A stretch of 64,000 bases of DNA from Gemmatimonadota bacterium (GCA_028873815.1 JAPPNN010000083.1:1-64000); one strand, 5' to 3'. Counted from the first letter of the stretch, positions 34,587 to 43,396 are shown. Notes: generated by a model from the letters alone, not told the origin. A program made the numbers and translations.

Positions 34587-34722
34587 GCGGTAGCGACCCC
34601 GAGGAACCGGGGGCAGGGGTGCGCAAACACACCTGCCCCCGAACCCGTACCGAGCCTTCGGCGAGGGGGGTCGCTACCGCCACGGCAATAGCGGCCCGTG
34701 TGCCACCGGGCACCCGGGCCGC
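34587..34722. other. Cluster of nested hairpins, candidate oriT
   Basis: Within the 297-bp gap between two divergent-looking mobilization genes there are three perfect inverted repeats. A 14-bp pair (34587-34600 with 34667-34680) encloses a 10-bp pair (34608-34617 with 34632-34641). Next to it, an 8-bp pair (34691-34698 with 34715-34722) encloses gtgcc/ggcac. Dense nested palindromes beside a coupling protein are typical of transfer origins, but a strong terminator for the adjoining operon is an alternative. No conserved nick site was identified. Confidence 0.45.
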
Positions 34723-34850
34723 GAAGCCGCAAGACGTTTCCGGGCGGGGGCTTCCGCCGCAGAACCGCTGCGCATGGCCGGATGGCCGAAGTGCGCATCG
34801 GACCCCCGTGTCGATTGCGCGGTCGTGTACGGTCGTGGGACGCCCTCCGC

Positions 34851-35783
34851 TCACAGGTAGCGCACTCCCTGAAGGCGAGCGGTCCGCCAAGCGCTGGCGC
34901 GGTGGATCTTGGCGATCCGACGCCCCCGCCGCGCCTCCTTCTCAAGCGCCACGCTCTTCTGCATGGCGGCTTGCAGCCCTCCGTACTCGTCGAGAACCTC
35001 GACGGAACCCTCGATGATCGCGCGTTCGATCCGGGCAAGCTCGATGGCCACCATCGGGTCGGGGTCGGCGGTGCCGGAGGCTTCGGTCCAGTACCGCATC
35101 ACCTTCCTGGCCCGCCGGGTCTGGCGCGACGTGCGGGCGACCACGACCGCCTCGACGGTTCGGCCCAACGCCCTCAGCGCCCGCCAGAGACCCCGGTGCG
35201 CTCTGCCCCACGACCGGAGCGCGGTCGCGGTGTCGTGGCCGGGGTCGGCGTAGACGAACACGGCCCGCTCCGAGTCCAGTGCGACGGGCAGCTTGACGTG
35301 GAAGTACCGGCGCGTGGTCCCGGCTTTGCCCCGGTACACCCGGAAGGGCAGAAGCTCCCGGTCGATCCCGAGTGCGTCGAAGGCGGCGACCTTCTCGGCC
35401 TCGGTCGGGAGCCACGGCAGGTCCGGGTGCTCGATCACGTGTTCGAGCGACAGCAGGCGGCGCATGAGGACGACCGGGGAGGCGGTCCTGCGGTGGCGGA
35501 TGTGCTCCGCGCCAAGCGCGTGGTAGAGGCTCCGGGCGTAGATCCGGCAGACGCGGCCGATCCCCCGGACGCGCGGGACGGTCTCCTCGGCCGCCAGACC
35601 CTGCGCGATCATCGCATGCACCATGCGCCGCGCCCGCTCGTGGTGCGTCTTCAGGAACGCCGTCGCCTGCGTGCGGGTGAACACCCCGCTGTGCAGGCAC
35701 ACCAGAGCGATCCACTCGGCATTGCGGCCCTTCCAGCCGAACGGCTTCAGGGCCTCCGCCCGTTCTTCGAGACCGCCGGTCAT
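34851..35783 (-). CDS. Possible replication-relaxation (winged-helix) family protein
   Basis: 310-aa basic protein. The N-terminal half resembles the winged-helix replication-relaxation proteins found beside coupling proteins in mobile elements: EWIALVCLHSGVFTRTQATAFLKTHHERARRMVHAMIAQGLA, then RIYARSLYHALG. The C-terminal third is helical and rich in Arg/Glu. The match is by pattern and context only. The ATG at 35783 overlaps the stop of the AlpA-like gene (ATGA), so the two are coupled. Confidence 0.6.
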   Translation of the reverse strand: MTGGLEERAEALKPFGWKGRNAEWIALVCLHSGVFTRTQATAFLKTHHERARRMVHAMIAQGLAAEETVPRVRGIGRVCRIYARSLYHALGAEHIRHRRTASPVVLMRRLLSLEHVIEHPDLPWLPTEAEKVAAFDALGIDRELLPFRVYRGKAGTTRRYFHVKLPVALDSERAVFVYADPGHDTATALRSWGRAHRGLWRALRALGRTVEAVVVARTSRQTRRARKVMRYWTEASGTADPDPMVAIELARIERAIIEGSVEVLDEYGGLQAAMQKSVALEKEARRGRRIAKIHRASAWRTARLQGVRYL

Positions 35784-36271
35784 CGCGCCGCGATCCGGTC
35801 GCGCAGCCACTCTTCCAGTTCCGAATCGATCCAGCCCACGGACCGCGCGCCCAGCGGGACCGGCGTGGGGAACCGGCCCTCGGCCATCAGTATATAGATC
35901 GTGCTCCGCGACAGGCCCGTGCGGGCCATCACCTCACGCAGCCGCACGAAACGGATCGGTGGGATCGTCTTCGGTCCTGTCCGTTGTTCGCTCATCGCAC
36001 TGCTCCCCGTCGTTCTCTTCGCTCTCGATGTGGGCTTCCGGTGCCGGGGGCGCTTCGAGGGAGCGGGTGTGCCGCCCGACTCCCGTCTGAACCCGGAGAT
36101 GAACGCCAGAACACGGTCCGCCGTCCTGAGCGTGAGCGAGCGGCCACCATCGATCTGGCGCATCAGGTTCGGGTCGCCCAGCGTCATCCTGCCGAACCTC
36201 GTCCGGCTCACGCCCGTGTCGTCGAGGAACGCGCTAACCCGTGTGCTGAAATGCTCTTGCAGCGTCTCCAT
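35780..36271 (-). CDS. HTH protein with C-terminal AlpA-like domain
   Basis: 163-aa protein with two DNA-binding parts. Residues 1-60 (FSTRVSAFLDDTGVSRTRFG...GDPNLMRQI..GRSLTLRTADRVLAFI) look like a small HTH. A basic linker follows, then an AlpA/excisionase-like winged helix (FVRLREVMARTGLSRSTIYILMAEGRFPTPV..G.RSVGWIDSELEEWL). The last 71 residues could also be made separately from ATG 35995, which has GGGGAG upstream. AlpA proteins control integrase genes or act as excisionases, which fits its place. Confidence 0.8.
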   Translation of the reverse strand: METLQEHFSTRVSAFLDDTGVSRTRFGRMTLGDPNLMRQIDGGRSLTLRTADRVLAFISGFRRESGGTPAPSKRPRHRKPTSRAKRTTGSSAMSEQRTGPKTIPPIRFVRLREVMARTGLSRSTIYILMAEGRFPTPVPLGARSVGWIDSELEEWLRDRIAAR

Positions 36272-36567
36272 GTCCCAACGCTGAAGGGATGTTCGGAGGC
36301 CCGTCAACCTGTCGGAAAAGACCTACAGTCCGGGGACGTTTCAGGACGTTCGGCAACGCCTCCGATCCGTCACACGCCGTCGCCAGCGGCTCGGAAAGCA
36401 CCCCCGTCGCCATCCTCCACACTCCGGCCGGGACGACACCCGAACCTTCTGCCGCCATCCGGCCTCGAAAGCATCCCGGGCCGGACGATTGGACGCCGCT
36501 GACGGCCAGTGGAGACCACAAACGCGGGCTTGTGGCGGCGGTTATCCGGGTCGCCTAAGATGTTGGA
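36272..36567. other. Intergenic region without a recognised gene
   Basis: About 300 bp between the divergent AlpA-like gene and a lipoprotein gene. It should hold both promoters. I see no clear promoter hexamers, hairpins or short genes with a ribosome site. Confidence 0.5.
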
Positions 36568-37176
36568 ATGGCGTCCTCAACTGACGGAGGCATCTTGCCC
36601 TCGCTCGCACGTTTCCTCGTCGTGCTCGCGCTCACATTCGCGAGCTTCGGGTGCGACAGCATCCTCGGCGTCCTCGGCATCGGTTCGGGGACTCTGGAGC
36701 TTCCGCTGCCCCCCGTACGTCGGGGCGACAACTACAATTCCACGACTCACCATGAGGGTCTCGCCGGTCTCCGGGTCAAGCTCAGCGGAGCCGTCGAGCG
36801 CACCTTCGAGGCGTCGGACTTTCCGGCCGGACCGTTCTCGGTGCCGCGTGACGGCCGGATTCACGTTGACGTGACCCTCAGCGATGGCTCGCGTCAAGTT
36901 GCGTCGGGTCGGGGGAGTTGGACGTTGACGCCAGGTAAGGAATGGAGCCTTGAGTTCCAGCGTAACCACTTCTTCGTTGAGGATTGGTTCAGCTGGAGCC
37001 CCCCGGCCCCCTCCTTCCCGCCAAGTCCCGGCGAACCCGTCGAGCTTTGCAGCTGGCCGACGTGCAAGGAATACTGGCGCTTCGATATTGCCGAGGAGGC
37101 ACGCAACTATGAGGGCGAAGTCCTCTGGATGGTGCTCTTGGCGGCCGTACACTGTCCCGAAGGCGAGTTCTGTTAG
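36568..37176 (+). CDS. Unknown lipoprotein (element cargo)
   Basis: 202-aa exported protein with a signal ending FASFGC (lipobox). The mature part has a beta-sandwich feel (GLAGLRVKLSGAVERTFEASDF, GRIHVDVTLSDGSRQVASGRGSWTLTPGKEW) and a Pro/Ser/Trp-rich segment (FSWSPPAPSFPPSPGEP), with cysteines near the end. I do not recognise the family. It converges on the metallopeptidase gene. Confidence 0.65.
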   Translation: MASSTDGGILPSLARFLVVLALTFASFGCDSILGVLGIGSGTLELPLPPVRRGDNYNSTTHHEGLAGLRVKLSGAVERTFEASDFPAGPFSVPRDGRIHVDVTLSDGSRQVASGRGSWTLTPGKEWSLEFQRNHFFVEDWFSWSPPAPSFPPSPGEPVELCSWPTCKEYWRFDIAEEARNYEGEVLWMVLLAAVHCPEGEFC

Positions 37177-37232
37177 AGTTAGAACCGCCACGTGGAGACT
37201 CCACGGGGAAGCGCCGCCTCGGTACGATAGGC

Positions 37233-38963
37233 CTATCCGGTCAGATTATGAAGCCAAGTGCTGCGTATGTCGGCGGCGTTCCAGCCGCTGTCCCGCACCG
37301 CGCTCTGACGAGTTGGGGTGCTGAGGCCCGGAAAGTGATCGGCATGCAAGCTGCCGTTGATCCGGTTCTCCATGCACCAAACGAAGTCCGACACATTGTT
37401 GCGCCTGCGCCAGTTGCCGCCGACTCGGACCCGACAGGACCCGAAGGCTTTGGCGACCGCCATCGCCGAGTAGTCGGTTTCGTCGTTCTGCTCGTTCGAC
37501 GGGTCGATCAGGTCCCGAAACAGCATCGCAATGTAGCCTTCCATCCTCGGGTCCGGGGCCCCGGCCCAGGCTGGCGCGGACTCCCAAGAGTAGCCCCAGA
37601 CGGCGATGTCGGCTGCGTAGTCCGCAAACCCCTCTAGGAACGCGCACGAGTAGCCCGACACCTTCCAAAGCGCGTGCGACCTGCACGACCGCTCGACCGG
37701 CCATAGGCCGCCATAGGCCTTCTCATGCATCGCATGCCCGTACTCGTGGGCCGCAACCCAAGCTTCGTGGTAGGACGTGGTTGCGAACTTGATGCGATGC
37801 AGATCGGGGTTGTACGACGACTCTGTGTCCGAGACCGAGGAGGACGTGAACCACGCAACCCGAGAAACCGAGGGGTTGCCGAAGTGGTCGAGTATCTTCG
37901 GAATGACATCCTTCAGGTTCTTCCACGGCAGATAGCTCCGATCCGAACCGGCAGCCATGATGGTGTCCCCGCAGTCGCTCGACCGCGCCTGCCAGTACCC
38001 GGAAAAGCCGGACCCGTTGATGTGGGCCGTGCTCGGCAGGTTCACCGCGCCTTCCAGATGGAAGCCGGGGCGCGGGCACTCGAAACGCACGATGCCGCTG
38101 GGGCCTACGGTGGCCGCCTGCTGATTCCACGGTCCGTCCGTATGGTCGTGGTTGTGCCACTCCGCAGCGTGCGCGTAGGCGCCGACCGCGGCGGTATTCA
38201 CGCCGTTCCGAACATACACCGCGTTCATGTAGACGTAATCGTCGGAGTCCATTCCGGTGCCGTCTCCACCATCCGCCGCCGCTTGGCCCACCGAGCCGCC
38301 CCGGCCGATCTTGTCGTGGAACGGTCCCGGCACCGGCGCGACGCCGTCGGCGAAGACGTTCTCGTCGAACTCCGGCGTCAACCGCCCGCCTCCGTCCGTT
38401 ACGAGCATCCAGCGCTCGTATTGGACATCATCGCTCACATAGGGATTCCTCAGCTCGCCCGCAGGCGCTTCCGTGTCGGCGAAGACCGACAGGTCGTAGT
38501 ACCCTCGCTCCGGCAGCGTGATGGTGAACGAGCGTTGCCACGTGTCGCCGGGCTCCATCGACGAGAGGGTCCATTCGCGCTCGACCGGGAAGCTCCGGCC
38601 AACGGGGTAGTACGGGCGCCTCCCGGCGCCGGCGTATTCCATGCCTGCCATCGTGGGGAGCGTGACGGTCACCGAGCCGCCGGCCACTTTCTCGACCGCC
38701 CTCCCCTGAAGTGTCACGGCAATGCTCGCGTTGGGTGTCAGCGCGCCGACTACGGAGATGTCGAGCTTGAAGCGGGGTCGCGTGTGATCGACGGCCGGGA
38801 TCGCGCTGGAGCCGCCTGAAGACGCCGCTAGCTCCATCGGCGGGTGGTCCAAGATGGACGGGCGCTCGGGCTCGTTGAGCGCCACGGGGTCATCGTGGCA
38901 AGCGGCCATCAGCATGATGACGGTCGCCGTGATCGAGATTCGGGAACTTGGCCTTGCGTTCAT
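37233..38963 (-). CDS. Exported zinc metallopeptidase-like lipoprotein (HExxH)
   Basis: 576-aa protein starting at the ATG of MNARPSS, which has AGGAGA six bases upstream. The signal ends MLMAAC (lipobox). After an N-terminal beta-rich region (to about residue 200) comes a catalytic region with HEYGHAMHE (H406, E407, H410) and a likely third zinc ligand E444 in LEGFADYAAD. That spacing suggests a gluzincin. Cysteines (SCRSHALWKVSGYSC, FGSCRV) probably form disulphides. The exact family is not recognised. It is a surface or secreted protease carried as cargo of the inner element. Confidence 0.75.
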   Translation of the reverse strand: MNARPSSRISITATVIMLMAACHDDPVALNEPERPSILDHPPMELAASSGGSSAIPAVDHTRPRFKLDISVVGALTPNASIAVTLQGRAVEKVAGGSVTVTLPTMAGMEYAGAGRRPYYPVGRSFPVEREWTLSSMEPGDTWQRSFTITLPERGYYDLSVFADTEAPAGELRNPYVSDDVQYERWMLVTDGGGRLTPEFDENVFADGVAPVPGPFHDKIGRGGSVGQAAADGGDGTGMDSDDYVYMNAVYVRNGVNTAAVGAYAHAAEWHNHDHTDGPWNQQAATVGPSGIVRFECPRPGFHLEGAVNLPSTAHINGSGFSGYWQARSSDCGDTIMAAGSDRSYLPWKNLKDVIPKILDHFGNPSVSRVAWFTSSSVSDTESSYNPDLHRIKFATTSYHEAWVAAHEYGHAMHEKAYGGLWPVERSCRSHALWKVSGYSCAFLEGFADYAADIAVWGYSWESAPAWAGAPDPRMEGYIAMLFRDLIDPSNEQNDETDYSAMAVAKAFGSCRVRVGGNWRRRNNVSDFVWCMENRINGSLHADHFPGLSTPTRQSAVRDSGWNAADIRSTWLHNLTG

Positions 38964-39656
38964 GTTCTTCTCCTGGGCGAGGCTTGAGTGTGTCGTGTCC
39001 GAACGCGAAAGCGAGCGAACGGGGAACTTCGTAGGTCGCCGGGCCGCCGAAGTCGCTTCCGTGGTCCGGTCCCGCACCCCAAATATCGTCGTGCGTTCAA
39101 ACCGTCGGGAGAGGAAAAACCCGCAAATTCGTGAGGGGGAAAACCCCCGACGCCCTGCCGGGAAATCCCCCGCAGGAGAAACGGGGGGTGCGCGGCTTCG
39201 CCGCCGCCGGTTCGAAGGAGCGTGGACCTTCAATTCCGGCATCCATAGTGGCTACCGGCGATTTCGCCGCAGATCACATTATACGCAGACTATGGCAGCG
39301 GAGGGCTGCGGACGCGGCGGCGCCGCACTTCGGGGCTGTCACAGCCGAGCATCGACCGGGCCGCCAATACGGCTCGTCTCATGTCGGGACACTGTGCGAA
39401 CCCTCGCATGAAGTAACCATACCGCTCCATGGTCGATCAGTATCCCAAAGCCACTATGACGGGGTTACTCACTATGGCGTCGGGGACCCTGGATCGGTTA
39501 TACTCTACATATTCCAACCAATGTGGCCGCCGATAGGCCGTCCCGTCTGGCCCGCCTGCCGAGTACGGTGCTCCGAACGAGGGAATATGCCGGGCCAGAC
39601 AGTGCTGTTGGGGGCGAGCCCCGACACCGCCGCCTCCGGACAAGGAGAAAGGACCC
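38964..39656. other. Long intergenic region
   Basis: About 690 bp between divergent cargo genes. It holds runs of g/c with short palindromes near 39110-39190. A recurring actatg-type motif lies near 39290 and 39450-39475. A tatact hexamer at 39499-39504 could be a -10 box for the gene at 39657. No protein with a ribosome site was convincing. Confidence 0.4.
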
Positions 39657-40163
39657 ATGAAGACCTGGACCGATTACCCCCACCCCTTGGCCGCTGTGCT
39701 GGCCATCCTTTTCACCCTGACCGCGTTCGCGGGCTGCCAAGACGCTCCGGCGGGTTCGGAGACGGTCGCCACGGAAGCGCCCGCCCCCGGCGATCCCGCC
39801 CACTACGCCCCCGACGGATGGCCGCTCCAAATCGGCGATGAAGTCACCTTCGCGGAAACGCAACAGTACGCACGCGAGTTTCCCAGCCTCTCCACTGGCA
39901 TCGCGCTACACCTGATTGGCGACATGGTCTACAGTGCTAGGTGGGGACGGGCCAGCGGCGGGAGCCCCACGACATACGAGGGCCACTTTCCGCTCCGCGA
40001 CGATCCGTTGCCCACCAGTAGCGAGTCCATGGAACACATTTTGCCGCCCCGGTTTCACGGCAAGATATCGTACATTCCGGCGCGGGCTCCCTATCCTCCG
40101 CATCTGGTCGATGAGGTTTCGGACATCGGGGACGGAAGACCGACCAAGGACGGCGAACGATGA
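39657..40163 (+). CDS. Unknown lipoprotein, first gene of an exported trio
   Basis: 168-aa exported protein. The signal ends FAGCQD (lipobox), preceded by a GGAGAAAGGA-type ribosome site. The mature part has a Pro/Ala/Glu linker, then WPLQIGDEVTFAETQQYAREFP and a basic/polar end. No family recognised. It overlaps the next gene by ATGA, and the third gene overlaps the second, so the three are coupled. Confidence 0.65.
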   Translation: MKTWTDYPHPLAAVLAILFTLTAFAGCQDAPAGSETVATEAPAPGDPAHYAPDGWPLQIGDEVTFAETQQYAREFPSLSTGIALHLIGDMVYSARWGRASGGSPTTYEGHFPLRDDPLPTSSESMEHILPPRFHGKISYIPARAPYPPHLVDEVSDIGDGRPTKDGER

Positions 40164-40900
40164 GGCCCGCGGCGCTGTTCGTTCTCGCGCTGGCCGCTTT
40201 GGCGGCAACCGCTCCCGACCTGACGGCCCAGAGTTGCGGCACCATGACACTTGAGAAGTGCGTGGAACACTACTGGAACACGCCGGGAATCATGCCGGAT
40301 GACCAAGTGAAGAAGTGGCGCATTGCCATACGGAACGCGGACTGGAAAACCTCCACTCTTTGCCGGAGGGTGAAGGCGGCGGCGGTATGGATTTTCTCCA
40401 ACAACATCGGCTACGAGAGCGCGTCCGACGAAACACCCGATGTGAAGGTGTTGGCCAAGTACGGAGAGAACGGCAACCACGACGCCCAGCACGCGCACGC
40501 CAAGGCTTCGGGCGGGCGGGGATTCGTGGCGTTCGCGAGCTACTTGGACGAAACGACGATGTGGCAGAAAATCTTGCAGGAGACTTCGCACCATGCGGGC
40601 TACGGGGACGCGGGGGGCGCCGAAGCCGAAAAATGTGCGAAGCGGGACAAGAAGAAGGAGGACGACGACGACGAGAACGACGGCGGCGGCAACAACGGCG
40701 GCGGCGGAACCGAGTGGATTCCCGGCGAGACCTGCACGACTTCGACCGAGTGGGTGGAGAAGTGGCGTCCGTGTTCGTCGAACGGCGGTGGTGGCGGCGG
40801 GAGCTCCTGCACTTGGGCGGTCCAGTACTGCACCGTTCCGGGGGTGAGTGCGTGTACCGAAAAATACTACGAGCTGGAGGAGGTGGTGACATGCAGCTAG
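40160..40900 (+). CDS. Unknown exported Cys/Gly-rich protein
   Basis: 246-aa protein with a cleavable signal (LFVLALAALAATAPDLTAQ). The globular part includes CVEHYWN, a histidine cluster NHDAQHAHAKA and QETSHHAGYG. A very charged low-complexity spacer (KKKEDDDDENDGGG) then leads to a Gly/Asn-rich and cysteine-rich C-terminus (GETCTTSTEWVEKWRPCSS, CTWAVQYC). Paired cysteines suggest disulphides outside the cytoplasm. Function unknown. It is the middle gene of the coupled trio. Confidence 0.65.
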   Translation: MRPAALFVLALAALAATAPDLTAQSCGTMTLEKCVEHYWNTPGIMPDDQVKKWRIAIRNADWKTSTLCRRVKAAAVWIFSNNIGYESASDETPDVKVLAKYGENGNHDAQHAHAKASGGRGFVAFASYLDETTMWQKILQETSHHAGYGDAGGAEAEKCAKRDKKKEDDDDENDGGGNNGGGGTEWIPGETCTTSTEWVEKWRPCSSNGGGGGGSSCTWAVQYCTVPGVSACTEKYYELEEVVTCS

Positions 40901-41418
40901 GAACGGTTTTCACGGTGGCGGCGGTCCTTGCCCTGTTCGCGGCTCCGGTCGCGGGACAGGAAAGCACCGACACGACGGTGTACTTCCACGGCGAGGGGAT
41001 GCCGGTATGGGTGATGGTGGAGGACGACGCCGAGAACGCGGGCGCGCACCGGGTGTTGGTGGCGGTGAAGTGGGCCGACTATCGGTCCACGCTTCCGTTC
41101 TCGCACGAAGTGGGGCCGGGAGACCTGACCGTGTTCCTGCCGAAGACGGACAACGCGGACGACGTGGACCCCAACGAAGCTTGCCGGTTCACGTCGGCCC
41201 AAATGGACCACGGTTCGGAGTACATGCACCTTGCCGAACGGGCGGACACGGACTGTCTCGCGCCCCCGGTGGAGTTTATGCCCCTGATCGGGATTGAGTA
41301 CGTGGGCGCGGCGGGGGCGGCGATGGCCTGCACGCCCGCGACGCGGGACGACGGGACGGAAGACCCGGCGATCCGGTATTACGGCTGCTATTGGAGCGCC
41401 CCACCAAACGAAGGCTGA
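40891..41418 (+). CDS. Unknown exported protein, third gene of the trio
   Basis: 175-aa protein whose signal peptide runs from VFTVAAVLALFAAPVAG. The mature part is beta-rich (TTVYFHGEGMPVWVMVEDD, HRVLVAVKWADYRSTLPF) with four cysteines towards the end. It starts ten bases before the stop of the previous gene. Not recognised. It is the last gene before the right end of the inner element. Confidence 0.65.
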   Translation: MQLGTVFTVAAVLALFAAPVAGQESTDTTVYFHGEGMPVWVMVEDDAENAGAHRVLVAVKWADYRSTLPFSHEVGPGDLTVFLPKTDNADDVDPNEACRFTSAQMDHGSEYMHLAERADTDCLAPPVEFMPLIGIEYVGAAGAAMACTPATRDDGTEDPAIRYYGCYWSAPPNEG

Positions 41419-41628
41419 CGGGGACGGACCCGCGAAACCCGGAAGGGGAAGACCACGGACGGCCCCCGATGCCGTTCGGGGGCGTTTTCCGGGGCCAGTC
41501 GGGCTCCGAGGGTGGCGACGGAGGCGCGCGGGGGTCGGGACATGGACGACATGGACTTTCTAGACCTTCGGGAAGAGGCGGAGCGGGTGCGGGAGGTCCC
41601 GCCATTCAAGTCCGTTTCTCCCGCTTGC
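41419..41628. other. Right-end DNA of the inner element, no gene supported
   Basis: An open frame at 41512-41697 runs into the 90-bp terminal repeat and shares its residues with a frame at the outer element's end only because the DNA is repeated. I treat it as non-coding. Confidence 0.5.
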
Positions 41629-41718
41629 GGGGCACGGTCCAGCGGGATCCAGTACAACGGCAGAAAACGCAGATCATGCAGCCCTGTAGGTAGTTAGAAG
41701 ATTTTCTGCCGGGATTCA
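41629..41718 (+). repeat. 90-bp terminal repeat, inner element copy
   Basis: Matches 54569-54658 in the same orientation with about 12 differences by eye. It contains a perfect 10-bp inverted repeat (41658-41667 with 41702-41711) whose arms are separated by 34 bases. In the other copy both arms carry matching changes, so the pairing is kept. It sits 14 bp from the right core. Likely integrase arm sites or a structured RNA at the element end. Confidence 0.85.
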
Positions 41719-41732
41719 AACCTCAGTTGCTC

Positions 41733-41742
41733 CGCCCCGGAG
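41733..41742 (+). other. Right attachment junction of the inner element (10-bp core)
   Basis: Second copy of cgccccggag; the relaxase frame resumes directly after it at 41743. See the left copy at 31099-31108. Confidence 0.85.
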
Positions 41743-42879
41743 CCGGACGACCGCCGTCCGAGGACCTCGGAGCGGGTCGGGTGGGCCGACACCCGGAACC
41801 TCGCGACGTTCCGGCCGGAGCGGGCCGCGCGGTTGATGGCCGCGACCGCGAGGGCGGCCCCCGACCTCAAGCGGCTGGCGGGCGGGTCGCCGGGAGGCCG
41901 GAAGCTGGCGAAGCCGGTCCTGCACTTCTCGCTCAGCTGGGCTCAGGACGAGACGCCCGACAAGGGGGAGATGAACCGGGCGGTGGATCAGAGTCTGGAG
42001 GCGCTGGGGCTGGAGGGCCACGAAGCGCTGGTCGTCGCGCACGAGGACACGCGGCACCCGCATGTCCACGTGATCGCCAACCGTGTCGATCCCGAGACCG
42101 GGAGGGCGGCGAAGCTGGACAACAGCAAGCTCCGGCTGTCGCGCTGGGCCGAGGGCTACGAGCGGGAACAGGGCCGGATCCGGTGTGAGCGGCGGGTCGA
42201 GAACAACGAGCGGAGGCGGGCGGGCCACCAGGTGGTTCGAGGCCCGTCGGACCGGCCGCGCCACTGGGCGCGCGTCCGGCGCGAGGGGATGCAGCCCGGG
42301 CGGGCGCGGCGGGCCAGGAAGCCGCGCCGCGAGGATCGGGTCGACATGGAGGCATGGAGGCATGGCGAGGCGGACGCTTGGGAGACGGTCGCGGGCGGGC
42401 GCGGGACGAACTTCCGGCACCTTGAGACCCGGGCGCGCAAGGAATGGGCCGAGCTGCACAAGCGGCAGGAGGAGATGCGGCAGCGGCTCGACCGGGAGAG
42501 CCGCAGCGTGCGCGGTCGGCTCCGGATCTGGCGGCTCGCTCGCTCGCTCAGGGAGTTGGCCGGGGCGATCCGGGGCCGGACGGATCTGGTCGAGGGCTGG
42601 CGCGAGGATCTCGAACGCTACCACAGGGACGAGCGGGCCGAGTTGGGCAAGGCACACGGCGAGCGCGCCCGGGAGATCGAGCGCGGTTGGGGCAAGTTCT
42701 ATCGAAACAGGCTGGTGGAGGCGGAGCGGCGCGCATGGTCAGTGCGCGAGACCACGAGGGAGAGGGAGCGCGAACAGACACGGGAGCGGGAGCGCGAACG
42801 GACCATCACCCCCACCTTCGTACCGCGACCGCCCCGGACCAAAGGCCACGATCGCGGCGGGGGAGGGTTCGAGCGGTGA
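41743..42879 (+). pseudogene. 3' part of the VirD2/MobA-type relaxase gene
   Basis: Encodes the remaining 378 residues of the relaxase begun at 31034. Family pattern: TSERVGWADTRNLATFRPERAARLM, then KPVLHFSLSW, then the metal-binding HEDTRHPHVHVIANRV (the HxxxxHxHxH-like triad region) and LDNSKLRLSRWAEGYE. The C-terminal half is helical and very rich in Arg/Glu (REREREQTRERERERT). Relaxases nick oriT and stay bound to the 5' end through a tyrosine. That residue would be in the N-terminal part, and the only tyrosine there is in AAYCLHD. Separated from its N-terminus, the piece could be translated from GTG or ATG near 41833 but would be inactive. Confidence 0.9.
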
Positions 42880-43089
42880 CGTTCCGAAGTGTCGGTATCG
42901 GCAATTTGACCTTTAGCCGCCTGCCAGCATGTTGGTCGATCGAGCGCATCGTCCGTCTTGCCACGTCCCCGCAGCCTGACGCCTGTACAGGGCCGGGTCG
43001 CCCGGCGGCGACGAGGCGTCGCCACCGCCGTCCACCCCTCCGCTCCAACAGAAGGCTCCGCAACGCGAGCAAGTCCCCCAAGGAGGCGT

Positions 43090-43095
43090 TATAAT
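43090..43095 (+). promoter_or_regulatory. Candidate -10 box (tataat)
   Basis: A consensus -10 hexamer, rare in this GC-rich DNA, 15 bp upstream of a small frame at 43110 and 300 bp upstream of the cargo gene at 43397. No matching -35 is seen. Confidence 0.35.
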
Positions 43096-43109
43096 CGGTG
43101 GAGTCGATC

Positions 43110-43247
43110 ATGAGCGGAGAGAGGAGCCATGAAGGATGCACTGGGGAAGCACCCGTCGGAGTCTACTGGCGACCCGGCGGATCGCCACCACCTCCGGAGC
43201 CGCGGGGGGCTGCATACCACGCGTTGGCCATCTACTCCGCACTCTGA
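43110..43247 (+). CDS. Possible 45-aa peptide
   Basis: Short frame starting ATG with GGTGGAG six bases upstream and a perfect tataat before it. The peptide begins MSGERSHEGCTGEAPVGVYW, has a proline run (GGSPPPPEPRG) and ends AYHALAIYSAL. Nothing is recognised and a leader or regulatory role is only a guess. Confidence 0.25.
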   Translation: MSGERSHEGCTGEAPVGVYWRPGGSPPPPEPRGAAYHALAIYSAL

Positions 43248-43396
43248 AGCGACCGAACGTGGGGCCGCCTTCTTCCCTGGTCCTCGGCTACCCCTTGGAA
43301 AATCTCCGATCCAGATGGTCTGTCTCACGTTCGCAGCGTTCCATGTCCTGCCTTTGACGGTTCTATTTCCCTCCCAGAACTGAGCCGAGGTCGAAC

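Larger units (their letters stand above)
31109..41742. mobile_element. Inner integrative element, about 10.6 kb, inside the relaxase gene
   Basis: Bounded by the 10-bp repeat. It has the same plan as the outer element: an integrase reading outward at the left end and the 90-bp repeat at the right end, 14 bp from the core. Contents: integrase, 55-aa protein, VirD4-like coupling protein, a hairpin-rich region, a possible replication-relaxation protein, an AlpA-like regulator, then exported cargo proteins. It carries no relaxase of its own. It must have arrived after the outer element. Confidence 0.88.
42880..43396. other. Intergenic region at the start of the defence cargo
   Basis: About 500 bp, less GC-rich towards its right side. 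It holds the perfect tataat at 43090-43095 and the short frame 43110-43247, listed separately. A longer frame 43129-43383 (84 codons, GGAG only two bases before its ATG) was not convincing. Confidence 0.45.

Noticed and set aside
39437..39658. Small frames in the long gap 38964-39656
   Set aside because: No start signals, no motifs, overlapping frames on both strands.
41512..41697. Short protein at the right end of the inner element
   Set aside because: Its last residues are shared with a frame at 54437-54637 only because both lie in the repeated DNA; no ribosome site.
43129..43383. 84-codon frame before the defence cargo
   Set aside because: Ribosome site too close to the ATG and no motif; the frame at 43110 is at least as likely. 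Kept only as a remark.
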